A stretch of DNA of 60,000 nt from Glandiceps talaboti (Eukaryota > Hemichordata > Enteropneusta > Spengelidae). The translations under genes and the position numbers were made by a program. Positions 33,276 to 46,240 of the stretch are shown piece after piece. The stretch's first letter is position 1. Each line of letters opens with the position of its first letter. The notes beneath the pieces are model-generated. The model saw only the letters and a program-made list of their open reading frames with translations, had not been told where the DNA came from and searched no databases. Location: assembly GCF_964340395.1 (NCBI RefSeq), contig NC_135552.1, positions 28,060,181-28,120,180 of the forward strand. The letters are read 5' to 3'.

Positions 33276-36200
33276 TAAGTTTTTATACATGAGTGGAATT
33301 ATTGTAACTGAAACTATATAAGTGCTTTCAGCAGATCACTGCCATATGCTAACACTAATTATTGTTTCTAGTCATGGTATTCAGAAGGCTGTTTATTGCA
33401 CTTTCAGTTTAGGCAAATCTGTTGTGTGTTACTTGAAACTTCAGTTTGGAATTCCAGTACGGGTAGTTCCCATGATTTTTACCTCACAAAGGTGTAGTCT
33501 TGTCTAGCATCTTGAATAAAAAGAAAAATGTAAAAAATTTAAGAATATCAAAAAGTAAAAGAAATTCAATTAATAAAGAAATAACAAATTAAGAATACTA
33601 GTGAAAAGTTTAAAATAACAATATATGTACCATTCACTTTAATACTCTTGTCGATCATTAGTCCATCTGTATTCTTTAGAGGCAGCTGACATTATTTCAA
33701 CGATTATATAAACATTATAACTGACATTTCTGATATTTCAATTTCACTCGTTCTTTTCAGTTAATATGGCAAGTGAATTTGACAAATAAAAGATGTCAGT
33801 TGTAGTCACTGAAATAATCGCCACTCAAGACTACAGGCTAGTCCATCATGGCTTCCATAGGGGTTTTAATCAAACTATGACAAAAGAACAAAACGTACTT
33901 AGACAGCTGTATATAGGCTTTACTGCTGTAATAATAATGTTGGTGAAATTCAAACTGTGTTACAATTATAAATGAACAGGAAAGAAGCAACAATTCGGGG
34001 ACGGTTACACAATCACTATTTTGTATGTACTAATAACCACTGAATAGTTTCAAACATCTCAGGCAATCTCGTAGATTTCACATAATTAGGAAAGTGTTGG
34101 CAGTTCGGGTACAAACATTAGGTTGTGGAGATTTAGCAGGATTACCCCCAAGATAGTTAACAATTGGTAGTTTGGACAAGTAAATAATGTCATTGAAGGC
34201 TTAGATAGAGGAAGATTTATAAGGATAATGACAGATTGTGGTATGTTACAAAAGGCAGGTTATTTTTTTCCAGGCTGGCTAATCGTAACGTAAGACTGGA
34301 CCAAACCATGGTGATTTGAAAGCACATGTATGGAATCCATAGATCATGACTTGGTTGTTTATTAGCTGGGCATCAGTGTCAGTATATGTGTGTATATCTA
34401 AATATCTGCCATTTTAATGTGACTGTACAATTGTGGGGAACCACGATTCATGACATGGCTATGTATTATTATTTGTATGTTTATCTGATGTTTCTTTTTC
34501 TGCAAGTCACTCTCGTCAAAGTGATTGAACAACTTGTGCAGCAACTAAAGAGATGTATTGCTGGAAAATAACACTCAAAATTTATGCCATTTTCATAGAA
34601 AGGAAGGGAAAATACCCCAAACATCCCAGGGCCAGTAGAAATTTGAGAACAGTGATGTGATAATGGTAGATTCATTCCATCCTTTCAAAAGATGACAGTA
34701 CTCTTAGACACAGAAACCAATGTAGGCATTTTGAAAAAGAACGATAACAATGATATATGAAAAGTGATGACAAAAAAAGTGACTTTGATGGCCACATCTA
34801 GTACCTTGAAATTTTATTAAGGTCTGAAGTACATGTATATATTCAATAGAATCAGTATACATAGTACATTTTACTGTCCTTTTATCATTGAAATGTTATC
34901 CACAGTTGTCACCCATGAGACTAAAAATGGTGCAGACTTTATTCACATGTCTGGCCATGTGGTTAGGGATAGGTTAATAGAGCCCCTTCCAACTCAATGG
35001 TGAAGTCCTTATTCACCCCTATGAGTAAGTGGTAAAGTCCTAATTCAACAGGTCTCTCTGCACTGTGTGTATACGCAGGGGATTAGATTACAGTTGGTAG
35101 TACTACTTTAGTGTGGAATGTGTTCATGTAGGAGTTTAGCTGTATAACCACAACGTGAATTTTCAAAGCGTAAGTTATCTCAAATTTTCTGCATCATTGT
35201 GAGTGTGGATATGTAAAGAAAATATCATCTGTGACGAAAAAATTGAGGTTAAACAGTATCCAAAAAGTTGCTGTGATTTTAGTGTGGGAAACAGCACTTC
35301 TGTTGTTCTAACAATTCTGTTAAAAAGGTGAGTTGAAAACATACTGATATATAATACTCTGCTTCAATTTCACACATTGATGCATTGCCATAAACATCCT
35401 GTCATTCCCAGGGAAAGTTCACCATAAACAAGGTTTTTGTAGCAATGTTTCTAGTTTGAAAATGTTCATGTTTTTCCATTCAAATACCAACAATAACATA
35501 CCGAATAGGAAATAATGCATGAATATTTGAATAACAGTATTTCAGTTTAAATTTTATGATGCCTTTCAAACAATTCATATGACAGTGATTTGAATGATTG
35601 ATTATCAAAAATTGAATTCTGAGGCTTCCAACAGCATCGGTGACTTTGTCTTCTTTCCATTGTCCTGTCATGATGTTAACCGTTTGTAGTAAAAAGAATA
35701 CCTATTGTTAGGTTAAGATTTTTTTCTCCTGTTTTACGAGAATTACCTACTTGTAGTCTATATGATCACTGGCCGTAGACTAAGAATGAATTGTTTGTAA
35801 CATTCCTACTTCTCAATAGTTTGATGAGTTTGTCCTTCAGTCCATTTCCCAATCCAAGATCTCCCTCCTTGTGTTTGTTTTGTATTCTTTGAAGGTGTAG
35901 TCATGAATTGTTGTGATTGATTACTTCACCTTCTCTGACAGTGGACATGTACAATGTTAAACAGAACTCTTAGATGTCAGATAACAAACCAGCAAACAAA
36001 GAAAAGACCTCAGAAATAAGAAGAAAAGTGTTTACCACAGTCTGGGAATTACAGACTACTTTGATGACCTTTTGTATCAATAACTTGTACAAGTACTGTG
36101 TACAACTAGTAATACTATAGTTCTACTGTTTTTGTTGTGGTCCTAGAACACCCAGTGGGGGAATTTTGTGTAAAGCACTGATAATAACAATTGTTGCATG

Positions 36201-37942
36201 ATACAGTACAAATGTGGAGGAGAGGCGTAAAATGTTTTGGACCAGGGTAGAAGTTATTTGCAAGTCCTCCAATATTATAGATCATGTGATGTGGGTAAAC
36301 ATTCAAATTTCCCTGAGTGAGTCAACTTATAAGCTGGAATTATATTTAACTAAGTGTGGATATCTTAAAACTTTTAAAATAACAGTGCAACAATAGTAGT
36401 AAATCTGATCACTTTTAGAGTGTAAAAAGCAATCCCAAATAATAACACACTACAATCACCTATGCATATGGTGGTAAATGTAAATATATGTTTAGATGGC
36501 TTGAACTGTATACTTGCATACATAAACATACTAAGTATAAATAGATTAGCTACAGACAAAACTTGTTATAAATGTTTGATAGATAATGACAGTGATAAAA
36601 TCAGTGATAAGAGTATAAATACACATCAACAACCATGAACAAGTAGTAATCCTGTTTTTTCCCCAACTTATGTTTTTGTGTGTGGTCAAACAAATATATT
36701 CCACTGTAAAAAGAAAAAGACTGAATCCAGATAGTCTAGTTCCTATACAGTATTGTTAAAATCAAACCACAGTTTGGATGTACCACAGTTGGGATCCAGA
36801 CTAGAATCCAAATGGCTACAATTTGTCAGTTCGCTCTTGTCAAATTTTGTTACATTTTCATAGATTTTACAACTTCCAAGTCAATATTTTGATAGCAATA
36901 CATGAACAAGGTATTATGATATTAAATGAATCAAATTTGAAAAAATTGATGGAGAACAAGTATTTTATTTAAACGATTGTGGTCCTAAAATACATGATGG
37001 TGTTGCCCATATTGGTAATATGTCACATCCCCCACACTGTCTACAATGTCACCAAGGCTTAAGTCGTGACTTGGATTTCAGATGGTCATTGTGTATGTGG
37101 TCATGTTACTCGACATTGTATTGTGTTTTTTCTGTCGTGAGAAAGTATTGTATTTTTCTCTCTATTGAACCAATGTATTGTATTTGTCCTACGAGTCGTA
37201 TAAATACCATTTTGTATTTCATTATTTGTGCTGTCTACCACAGTATATGTATATCGTTTAATACAATCCATGTATTCAAAGATGTGAACTTCTAGTTCTA
37301 TGCTTACCAGCATTAGTATACATAATTAAGTGAACAAAAACCAGTCAGACAGGACCACTGAATGTTTTACACAAGTTTGGCAGGTGAACTATCCCACAAA
37401 GAGCAATTCTTGATGGATTTCAGGTATACCAATAGTTACAGAAATACTACAAGCTATTACGATGTGATGAATAAGTCATGCTTTCGTTCCATCTCCTATT
37501 AAAGGCCGACAACATAGCAATCTCCAAGTTCAATCAGTTTCTAAGTCAAAAATATGTAAAGGTTATTGATTTGATGTCACATTTAGCAATACTAGGTATG
37601 TCTACCTAACTGAACCCCACCCTACCTAAGTACTGTCTTCCTGCATAGTCACGTATTTGTACTGACATGTTGTATCTTTGAGTCATATTCACGTCAGTGG
37701 TAGACAATACCAAGGTTATTATCCTCACCCCTCATCGTCTCCCATTAGAGGGAAAGGAATGCAAGTAATAGTAATCCGTCCTTGAGTTCAATGTGGGGAT
37801 TGGATAGCACCAAATTCTATAAGAACAAGAGAAAGGGTTTCCTTCATATATTGGTTAGAATTGTTATGAATATCCTTGCATTACATGAAGTGGAAAGTAT
37901 AGGTGTAGGGGTAAAGAAATAACACACTGGTTTGCGAGAATG
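33276..37942. other. Non-coding, nothing recognised
   Basis: About 4.7 kb of AT-rich sequence with only short frames and no identifiable repeat. Confidence 0.5.
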
Positions 37943-38158
37943 TTAGAGGAAGGAGTTCTATGTAAGTTGTGAGGTCTGTAGATCTCAGTAAAGATTGAGA
38001 TGATCAAGGCATTAGAGGAAGGAGTTCCGTATAAGTTGTGATTTGTATAAGGTCTGTAGATCTCAGTAAAAGGGGGAGGGGTTCAATAGCACTTGTGCCA
38101 TTAGAGGAAGGAGTTCTGTATAAGTTGTGATTTGTATTAGGTCTGTAGATCTGAGTAG
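37943..38158. repeat. Three-copy imperfect tandem repeat (69/89 bp)
   Basis: TTAGAGGAAGGAGTTC begins at 37943, 38012 and 38101, each followed by TAAGTTGTGA and GGTCTGTAGATCT. A second small tandem repeat (CTTTCCTGTTTGAGCTCTGA) follows at 38342-38440. Confidence 0.85.
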
Positions 38159-38440
38159 CAAATCAATAGACATATAAATTGTGTTGTGTATGTAAACAAG
38201 TCAATATTGTAGAAGTAGGTGGCAAACATTGATAATGATAACAAAGTCTTTGTATTCTTATGTGTATGACTTCACTTCATCAGTTCCTGTATTGATTGAT
38301 TGTAAAGTCCATACAGTCTTACAATTAACATTAAGTCATTACTTTCCTGTTTGAGCTCTGAATGTGTATACTTAAAACTCACTTTCCTGTTTGAGCTCTG
38401 AGTCTGAATGTGTATTCTTAAAACTGACTTTCCTGTGTGA

Positions 38441-39927
38441 GTAGTACATGTGTTTTTCTCTTAACTGATTATGAAAGTAGTGTGTGTAGTTCAGCTTTTT
38501 GTTACTACTCCTAACATAACACAAAGTTAATAAATAGGTATGAATGATTTTAAAGGTCATGGGTCAACCCAAAGTAAAGTCAGAAGATAAGCTGTAATAA
38601 TATAATAATAGAATTTTCCACTATTTTGACATTTTGAGGAATTTCACGTGACGTAGTGGTCAGTTATCTTAAAATAGGAAAACAGTTTAATAAATTATAG
38701 CCTTATAAAAATTAAATATAACATCAGATTACTTCAATCATCATAACAAATTTCATGAGTTGACATTTTGCTAGAATTTTATCAAAAAGTTGGTCAACTA
38801 TCCTAAAATAGAAAAGAATTTAATAAATATGAAATGAAATAAGATGCCTATAATCAATATTTATGCCCTCAGAACTGTATGTCATTATTCACACAATTCC
38901 ACCACTATTTACCGTATGTTGTATTATCATTGCAGTCAACAATATGGTGCAATCAATAAACCAAAAAGCCTTATTCATCATATATTTCAGTTAAATTAAA
39001 ATCAAAGTCTTACGGTATATGTTTCCATAGTGCATGTGACAGAATAAAGAAAGAGATCTGTTTACTGACTGTCAACAGTTAATTCATTTATGCTGTAACA
39101 TTTCTTAAATGTGATGTCTTAAACTTAAAAATATTCATTTCAACTTGACATGTGCTTATTGCCAATTTAATGTCAAGTTATTGGAAATTCTATGGTTGTG
39201 GAGCTAATTGGAAAGACATACATAGTGTATAAATGTTTATTATATCTCATGCAAGCCAAATTAAGACTTGGCTATCTGACTCAACATAACTGGCTTGACC
39301 AACAAACAATACAGACAGTATTGACAGACAGTGTCAGACAGCTTTTATATGCGAAGGATCCACAGAGTTGTCAAATTCTTAGCGTGTTGTTGATTCCATT
39401 TTGACATTATATTATTTTGTATGATTGTAATGTATCATGTTTTATTTTTTTTCTCATTGTTGGTTTCTCTTCTTGTGAAGGCTTAATAAATAAATAAAAT
39501 AATAAATAATACAAAAGAGCCAAGTCTCTGTGTTAGACAAGTTGAACATGTTCAAACAAAAAAATATGGACTTTATACCCTGGTCATACATCATATACAT
39601 CATATACTATGCCAGTTGGTTTGTGGTGTTCAAATTATAAGTTAACATTCAAATTTGCCATTATATGTCTTGTTTTTTTTCACACTTTATGTTTGCAGAG
39701 AAATACAAATGATCAAAGAGTTTTTGTCAAAACTTGTCTTTTGACAAAGACACTTAGATTTACTTGTATTTTCCTTGGCTGAGTGAAGAAAACTAATTAT
39801 TACTGTACACAAGTATTCTTTTCTTCCAATTTGGATTTAGAGACACAAATATTCCAAAGAGATCACTTGTTGTCCTTCTTCAGTGTCAACAGTAGATCTG
39901 ACTGAATGATCCAAATGAAGTCATGAT
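38441..39927. other. Non-coding, AT-rich
   Basis: No gene. A TAAA-rich stretch at 39484-39510 after a T-rich segment resembles a retroelement or transcript 3' end but cannot be assigned. Confidence 0.5.
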
Positions 39928-40390
39928 ATTATTATTATTATTATTATTATTAATATAACTTTTAGCAGGATACACTCCCATATACTATAAAAAAACACAA
40001 CATTTACATAGTACACAAGACAAACATTAAAAAAAAGCACTCTAAAAAATAGACAGACAGAAAAGATATTTTAAAAATACATTAAATTCATATATCTTGA
40101 AGTTATCTTCGAGCGTAAAAAACAGTCGGAGGAGAATACCGCCGAAATCAATAAGTTCGAGCTACTCTTCACCCTGTCAAAAAATCTGGAGTAATTTTCT
40201 CCTGAGAGCTTCAAATGTTGGAACAGTATTTGACACGAACATAGCACTTGCACTGCAATCACGTGCATAGCCCATAATGATTCGAAAGGCATTGTTATAA
40301 GCAACTCTGAGATCGCTTAAACTTTTGTTACTGTACAAAGACCATAATTGTGAACAATATAAGTGGAGGTGTGTGACAATTAGCAGATGA
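39928..40390 (-). pseudogene. LINE (non-LTR retrotransposon) 3' remnant
   Basis: On the minus strand a frame from about 40390 reads HLYCSQLW, then SDLRVAYNNAFRIIMGYARD, then TFEALRRKLLQ. After a single frame change in a T run near 40178 it continues FFDRVKSSSNLLIS. This is the conserved C-terminal segment that follows the reverse transcriptase domain in many CR1/L2/RTE-like animal elements (YCxxLW, LRVAYNNxFRxxxG, RxKLxxFxxRxxSSxN). The coding end at about 40072 is followed by a 3' UTR and an ATA/ATT-type tail (39928-39950). Truncated at the 5' side and frameshifted, so dead. Confidence 0.8.
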
Positions 40391-43300
40391 TATTTGTTAT
40401 GAAATGAAAACTGTAAACCAAGTGGGACAGACAAGAAATATTAAAAGATGATCATATAATGTCCAAATTAAATATTCCCATATTGGAATTCTCATGATAT
40501 TGTCAGTAACCTGCAGTAATGGTCTTTATATTCAACAGGTGGTTGTAACAAACTTTTTTTCTAAACAGTGGCCAGCACTACTACACAAATCTCTTTGTCA
40601 ACATTGGCCAAGCCACTGTATGTGATTCACTTCACATGAGTCATGGGAAATATGTAAATGAGCTTTTAACTTGAAGGTGTGTCAGACACCTCTACACATG
40701 CCTCAAATATTTTAGCTATTCTTTCAACTTGTATTGACAAGTCAATTCCTTGAATTTCACCCACACACCTTTAAAATAGTTTGTGAATTGTTTTAAACAT
40801 TTTGTACCCACCCATTCTTTGTAAAATGATGTGTGATGACGAAAACTGTGACCCAAAACCAAACTTTTCAGTTTCTCGGTCAAAAAACAAAAAAGTTTTG
40901 AGGGCACACATGAAAATGGAATTCAGCAAACGTGGTCCCCCTCAGGATGTTTGGTATATCCAATTGTTAATGTACATAGTGTATGTAGACTGTATATGCA
41001 TTGACAATGTCTTGAATAGCTATGTGTGAACAATACACTCTTATTGATATCTGTGGGTCTCTGTTAGCATTTTGTATACATCCTATTGTTTTCAGACAAT
41101 GTGTTGCTATTTTCAGACTTGCAAATGAGCTGATTAGGCTCATTAGTATTCAGTTGCTGATTGGCTACCTATGTTGGAGTCATGTAACAATACCAGAAAT
41201 TGCTACAGGTAGACTTGTCATGGATGTAGATGCCTTGCCCTAATAACTTCATCAGCTGGTGTTATGGTGACTGGTGGTTAACTCTGACCCACCTTGCTGC
41301 TGTAGTATTTGAGGGTGTAGTTCATAATACCAAAGCTATGTAGTGGTTGGTACTAAGTGTTCACTCGCCCTTTCATTTGAGTACACCTTAACTGATGGCC
41401 ACTATATTGTTTGATTAGCAAACACAGCCTGATCAAGGTAAGCCTTAATTAGATTGATAATGATTGTAGATACCTAATCTAATTGTTGTACTGTAAATTT
41501 GAGAGGGAGAAATATCGTTGAGCCAGGTTTTCTAGATTGGTTTTCCCCTCACAATCATGTATAACCACTTTTACCAGTAGGTTTAGAGCAACAACTGTTA
41601 CGCAACATGTATGCGATGATCTTTGTGAGCCTTGTATAATGACAGGGCTTTCAAGTTGTATGCTGTGTGTTTTTATACAGACTTGACAAGTTTGATTCAA
41701 AGAAGCCCTACAACTGCATATCTAAAATGTGTCAGTCAGTGAATTTGTTATAAACCGGTATACTTTGGGTTTAATGTTTGACAGTCTATGACACTGTGTC
41801 TTTCAGTATGTGATTGTATACAATGTTACGTATCCGAGCTGTTTGTTACAACAGGATCAGTACTTATCATACGATTTCAACCATTAAAAGCATTCAACGT
41901 AAGCCCATTAATGGTCACCAGAGTTCCAATTACTACCTCTGTATATTTAGGCGAGATTCCTTGCTTGGTGTACATTTCTCTGTGTACGTGTAGGTAGCTC
42001 AGGTAAGATTCCACAATCAATATGACGCTTAGAGTCCTTTCAAAGACCACAAAGGTTCACTCTATAGGGAGAGAAAACTCCACATGACCTTCCCGACAAT
42101 AGCATCAGTGTTATGGCAAACACAAGGACAGGGTGTTCTCATTCGTTAACACCAATGACCAACATGGACAGGTCTGGATTCTTTTTAATTTGATAAATCT
42201 AGCCTGCATGTCTCAACATTAAAACTGATAGAGTCCTTAACAAAATTTCTAGATGGATTGAGCCTAGCAATTTGTGTTCAATTTGGCATGTGTATAGTAT
42301 TAACATTGTTAAGTTAAATAGTAACATCTACAGCTGAGTTGGCAATTTGGTATTTTTTGAAAGGTTGCCAGCATGAAATTGGGGAGATAAGATATTGTTA
42401 TCGTGGGAATTGGGGGAAAGTAAATCATTCCAGACATACCTATTACTTTATAACCATGACCAAGGTGTTACATACAAACACATGGACATCAACATGTGTT
42501 CAAATAAACCCAGGACTGATTTATTTCTCCCAGCCCATTCTCACAAACCAGAACTTCTATTTGTTCTGTGACACTGGGAAATATCAAGTATGTCTGAAAC
42601 GTTGTCATAAAAGAGACTGTGATTATTTACAACGATGCTCCCACCTTTTTGTGCGTGATTGTCTTATTTAAGTGAAGCACCTAAAGTAGTGTTTTCAGAT
42701 AAAGTAGAAAGTGAACTCCATTTATTGTTATTGAGTTGTGTTTAAATACTGGTACTATCTGTGTATGTCAGCTAGCTTTCCAATTCTCCTAAAATTCCAA
42801 GATAAAAGTTTATGATTGAAAAAGCAATTATGCCACATAGAAAATTACTCACATAGGTCAAGGAAATAGAACTAATGTTTTACCGCCACCCTTTAATGTA
42901 GGAAATTCTTCAGTAAAATCTGTCCATGTTTAAGGGCAGTATCAAATATATAACATATACAGGAATTTCTGTGTTAAGTGAATGTGGTAACCTCAATACT
43001 TCACACAGGAAGTAGTTGTCATTCTACGTTACAACAACGTGAGTCTATGTCACAACAATACAAAATACGAGTCAAAACATTCAATATTGCCATTTACTTT
43101 CCCCGATATTTCTTTGATGTTACTGGCATTGGTATAATTATGTCATTCTTCAATATTTTCTTCATTCAGCTGGAAAATACTTGATGTAAGGGTTGTCACT
43201 ACTCATCTAGTGACTCGTAGTGACAAAACACCTTTAGGTCACTCATATTTTCCTTTGCTGAAGAAAGAAAAATATCGGGAATAATATCTCTAAAATATAT

Positions 43301-44518
43301 GTGTATATTATTACATTGAAATTAAGCAGTCTCAATATCATGTTTGATTTCAACATCTACACATCTAGTTCTATGTAGATATAGTTTTATCATAACAACT
43401 TAATCATACTGTGTAACATATAAGTTCATTTCTACTAAGCTCTCACACAGTGATCTTTAAATCACAGTTAGTTCACTCAGATTACCACAGGGCATTCTTG
43501 ATGTCAATGATATAGGCAGTTATGAAGCCACCTGGTGAGATTATTACGATATCAACATAGTTATATGTATTAGGAATTTATAAATAGTTTTTTATGAGAT
43601 ATGAAATGGACAGTTATGAAAAGATGAATATCTGATATAGACTATATCTGACGTTTATGATATTAAAGAGTTTCCATTCCCAAATTAAATGTCTATGCGA
43701 TGAAAATGAGAATAAAAACATTGAACTCAAGAACAGAATACCATAATGACATAACAATCCAGAGTAGTCATGCATACATGTATATTGTAACTGGTAACTT
43801 TGGTAATGTGGGGAGAGGGGGGGGGGGGGTTAACAGGGGCTGGAAAATCTCGTAAAACTTGAAGTCCATATCTAACTTTGATATAGAACCCTTGTATTGT
43901 GACCAAGGGTACTGAAAGTAGTTTTTACATATTGGTACTTACCACCAGTAGCAAAAACACTGGCAATGATGATAACTTTTCATTTTAAGACCTTCAAGTT
44001 AATTGACCAGTAGGGTTGTTAGTCTGGAGAATGAAATCCTAGACCTTTGAGTTCACATACTTTCTTATCACAGGTCACAAATAAAATTCAAAACAATTAA
44101 GACACTTAATTTCTGGAATTAAAAAGAAATTGTGTTCATGCATGGTCAGTCATGTAATCAGAAACATGCCAGAAAGAGTTACATTGGCATTACATTCTAT
44201 ATTGTGTACTCATTTTAATTTGTAGTCTATGTCAGTTATTAATTAGGGTCATAGTTTGAAAGGAAATACAAATAATTTGTTTTATGATCTATTTAAGGAT
44301 ACAAAAAATATGTAAAAAGAATTGTATTGTTGAGAAAGAATTTGAATTTGACCATACTGTTTACAATGGGGTGGAGGTATTTTGTTGTTGTTATGATAAT
44401 GAGGTTGACAGAAATATAATTTATCATGTGTTCAATTAAGTATATCCAGTTCAGTGTTTCAAGACATTTTTATAAATGTACATATTGATAATGGTTATTG
44501 GTAAAACGTAAGTGCCAC
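40391..44518. other. Non-coding, nothing recognised
   Basis: AT-rich. A 110-codon frame at 42339-42671 lacks any recognisable domain or splice context. A 13-G run lies near 43818-43830. Confidence 0.5.
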
Positions 44519-44540
44519 AAATTCAAAAATTTTTGAATTT
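44519..44540. repeat. 22-bp perfect palindrome
   Basis: AAATTCAAAAA joined to its reverse complement TTTTTGAATTT, 30 bp outside the left end of the foldback element at 44571. Confidence 0.8.
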
Positions 44541-44570
44541 TGTCAAAAAAACGTTAACCCTTTTAATTTT

Positions 44571-45030
44571 TAACTTAGTCGTGATGGTCACACAAGCTCA
44601 ACAAGTGAGCTTTATTCATTTAGGGGGTATTGGTCTTGTGAAAGTAGCTGAACTTCATTTTCGTACTTCTAACCAAGTTTTGAAAACTTTCATGCCTTCA
44701 TTGAGAATAGCTTCAGTATTTACTATTGAGATGTTATGGTTATAAAAATCTACTTCTAATGTGGGTGCTGGGTTTATGGTAGTATTTTGATGTGTTTACC
44801 ATCATCTGAGTAAACGGGTTCATAAGGTTGGAACTTCATGTTTACCATCATGTTGTTACATTGCAGCGATCGTAGTGGTGTGACCGCTACAGTTTACATC
44901 ATTATTTATATAAAACTTGTGGTGTCGCACTTGTGAATGTTCGTTTAGGGGAGGGGGAGAGGGGTTTGTCCTAAATGAACGATGTTTGTTTATTGAGTTT
45001 GTGTGACATTGTGCGATCGTCCCTAAGATA
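44571..45030 (+). mobile_element. Foldback MITE family, copy A
   Basis: The ends are inverted copies over about 60 bp: left with GGTCACACAAGCTCAA and TTCATTTAGG, right (reverse-complemented) with TGTCACACAAACTCAATAAA and TTCATTTAGG. The interior is collinear with copy B at 52791-53227 on the other strand, including ACTTCTAACCAA, TGCTGGGTTT and TTGATGTGTTTACCAT. Non-coding. Confidence 0.8.
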
Positions 45031-45489
45031 CTCTTCAATCATATGATATTTCTAGAGACATATCTCTTTCCTGCTACATAGATAAGGTTACAGATGTACC
45101 CATAACATGCTTAAAAAGTGTGCAGTGATTCAATAAAACGTTGAAAGCACATATTGTATAATCACCTGAAGGTTTACTTGTATTGTAAAGCTGCTCTTCT
45201 GTGGATGGAGGGCAAGAGACATACAATTAATTACTCCACCCTTTACTGTACAAAGTACAAAGTACAGAAAGCCAAAGGTTTATGATTTACTTACCTTGTA
45301 TGTCTACCACACCCTATAGTTATAGAGTAGGTACGTTTTTAATTCAATGAAATACACCACTACAGAAGACTGGTCCTACATAGATAAATGTCAACACACT
45401 CATCAGTATATACTGTAACCTATTCTCTTTTTTGTGTTTTAAAAGTTTTTTTTGAGTGTTGATTATCCTCTCTAATGCACACTTGTAGA

Positions 45490-46066
45490 AAGAGCCACAG
45501 CACTGCATTTAAATTATAAGTACCGGTATCTCAGAAAGACATCTAGTCTCATCTGTGTTGTTCATCTTTTGAAATATTCAATGGATCTACAAGTCAATCA
45601 TACAGAATGTAGGATAAGCTACAGCAGTGCACTTTGACAAGTCTCCCTGAAAGACCTCTAGTTAAATCTAGTCTCTTCTGTGTTGTTGATCTTCTGAAGT
45701 ATTCAATGGATCTACAACTTACAAGTCAATCATACAGAATTGTAGAATGAACTACAGCAGTGCACTTTGACAAGTCTCCTTGAAAGACCTTTAGTTAAAT
45801 CTAGTCTCTTCTGTGTTGTTGATCTTTTGAAGTATTCTGTCTGAGTGTACAAAATTGTAGAATTGAGGTACAAAACTGTGTTTTAACAAGACTTTCAGAA
45901 AGATATCTATGTAGATCTACCCTTTATATTCTTATTTGTTGGTCTGTTAAGTATTTTGGGACCTTCCTGAATCGATGTACAATGTTGTAAAACGATTGAG
46001 TTACAGCACTGCACAGCATTTTAACAAGTCTGTCAGGCATCTAGTTAAATCTACTGTATGCGTTCG

Positions 46067-46110
<44 letters not shown>

Positions 46111-46240
46111 GATCTTTTGAAGTATCCTCTCTGAATCAGTCATAAAAAAATTGTAAAATTGTCGCTTCACGGCACAGCATTTTAACAATTAAATCTCTAT
46201 GCATTCTTTGTTGTTGATCAGTTCAAGTCTCTCAAAACAA
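45490..46240. repeat. ~125-bp decaying tandem repeat, about 6 units, with internal (GTT)15
   Basis: Repeated landmarks are TGTGTTGTTGATCTTTTGAA, TACAGCAGTGCACTTTGACA and CTAGTTAAATCTAGTCTC. Units recur near 45556, 45681, 45813, 45938, 46100 and 46214. In one unit the GTTGTTGAT seed has expanded to 15 GTT at 46066-46110. Confidence 0.88.

Noticed and set aside
42339-42671. 110-codon plus-strand frame
   Set aside because: No domain, no splice signals in phase, no neighbouring exons; first codon is not ATG.
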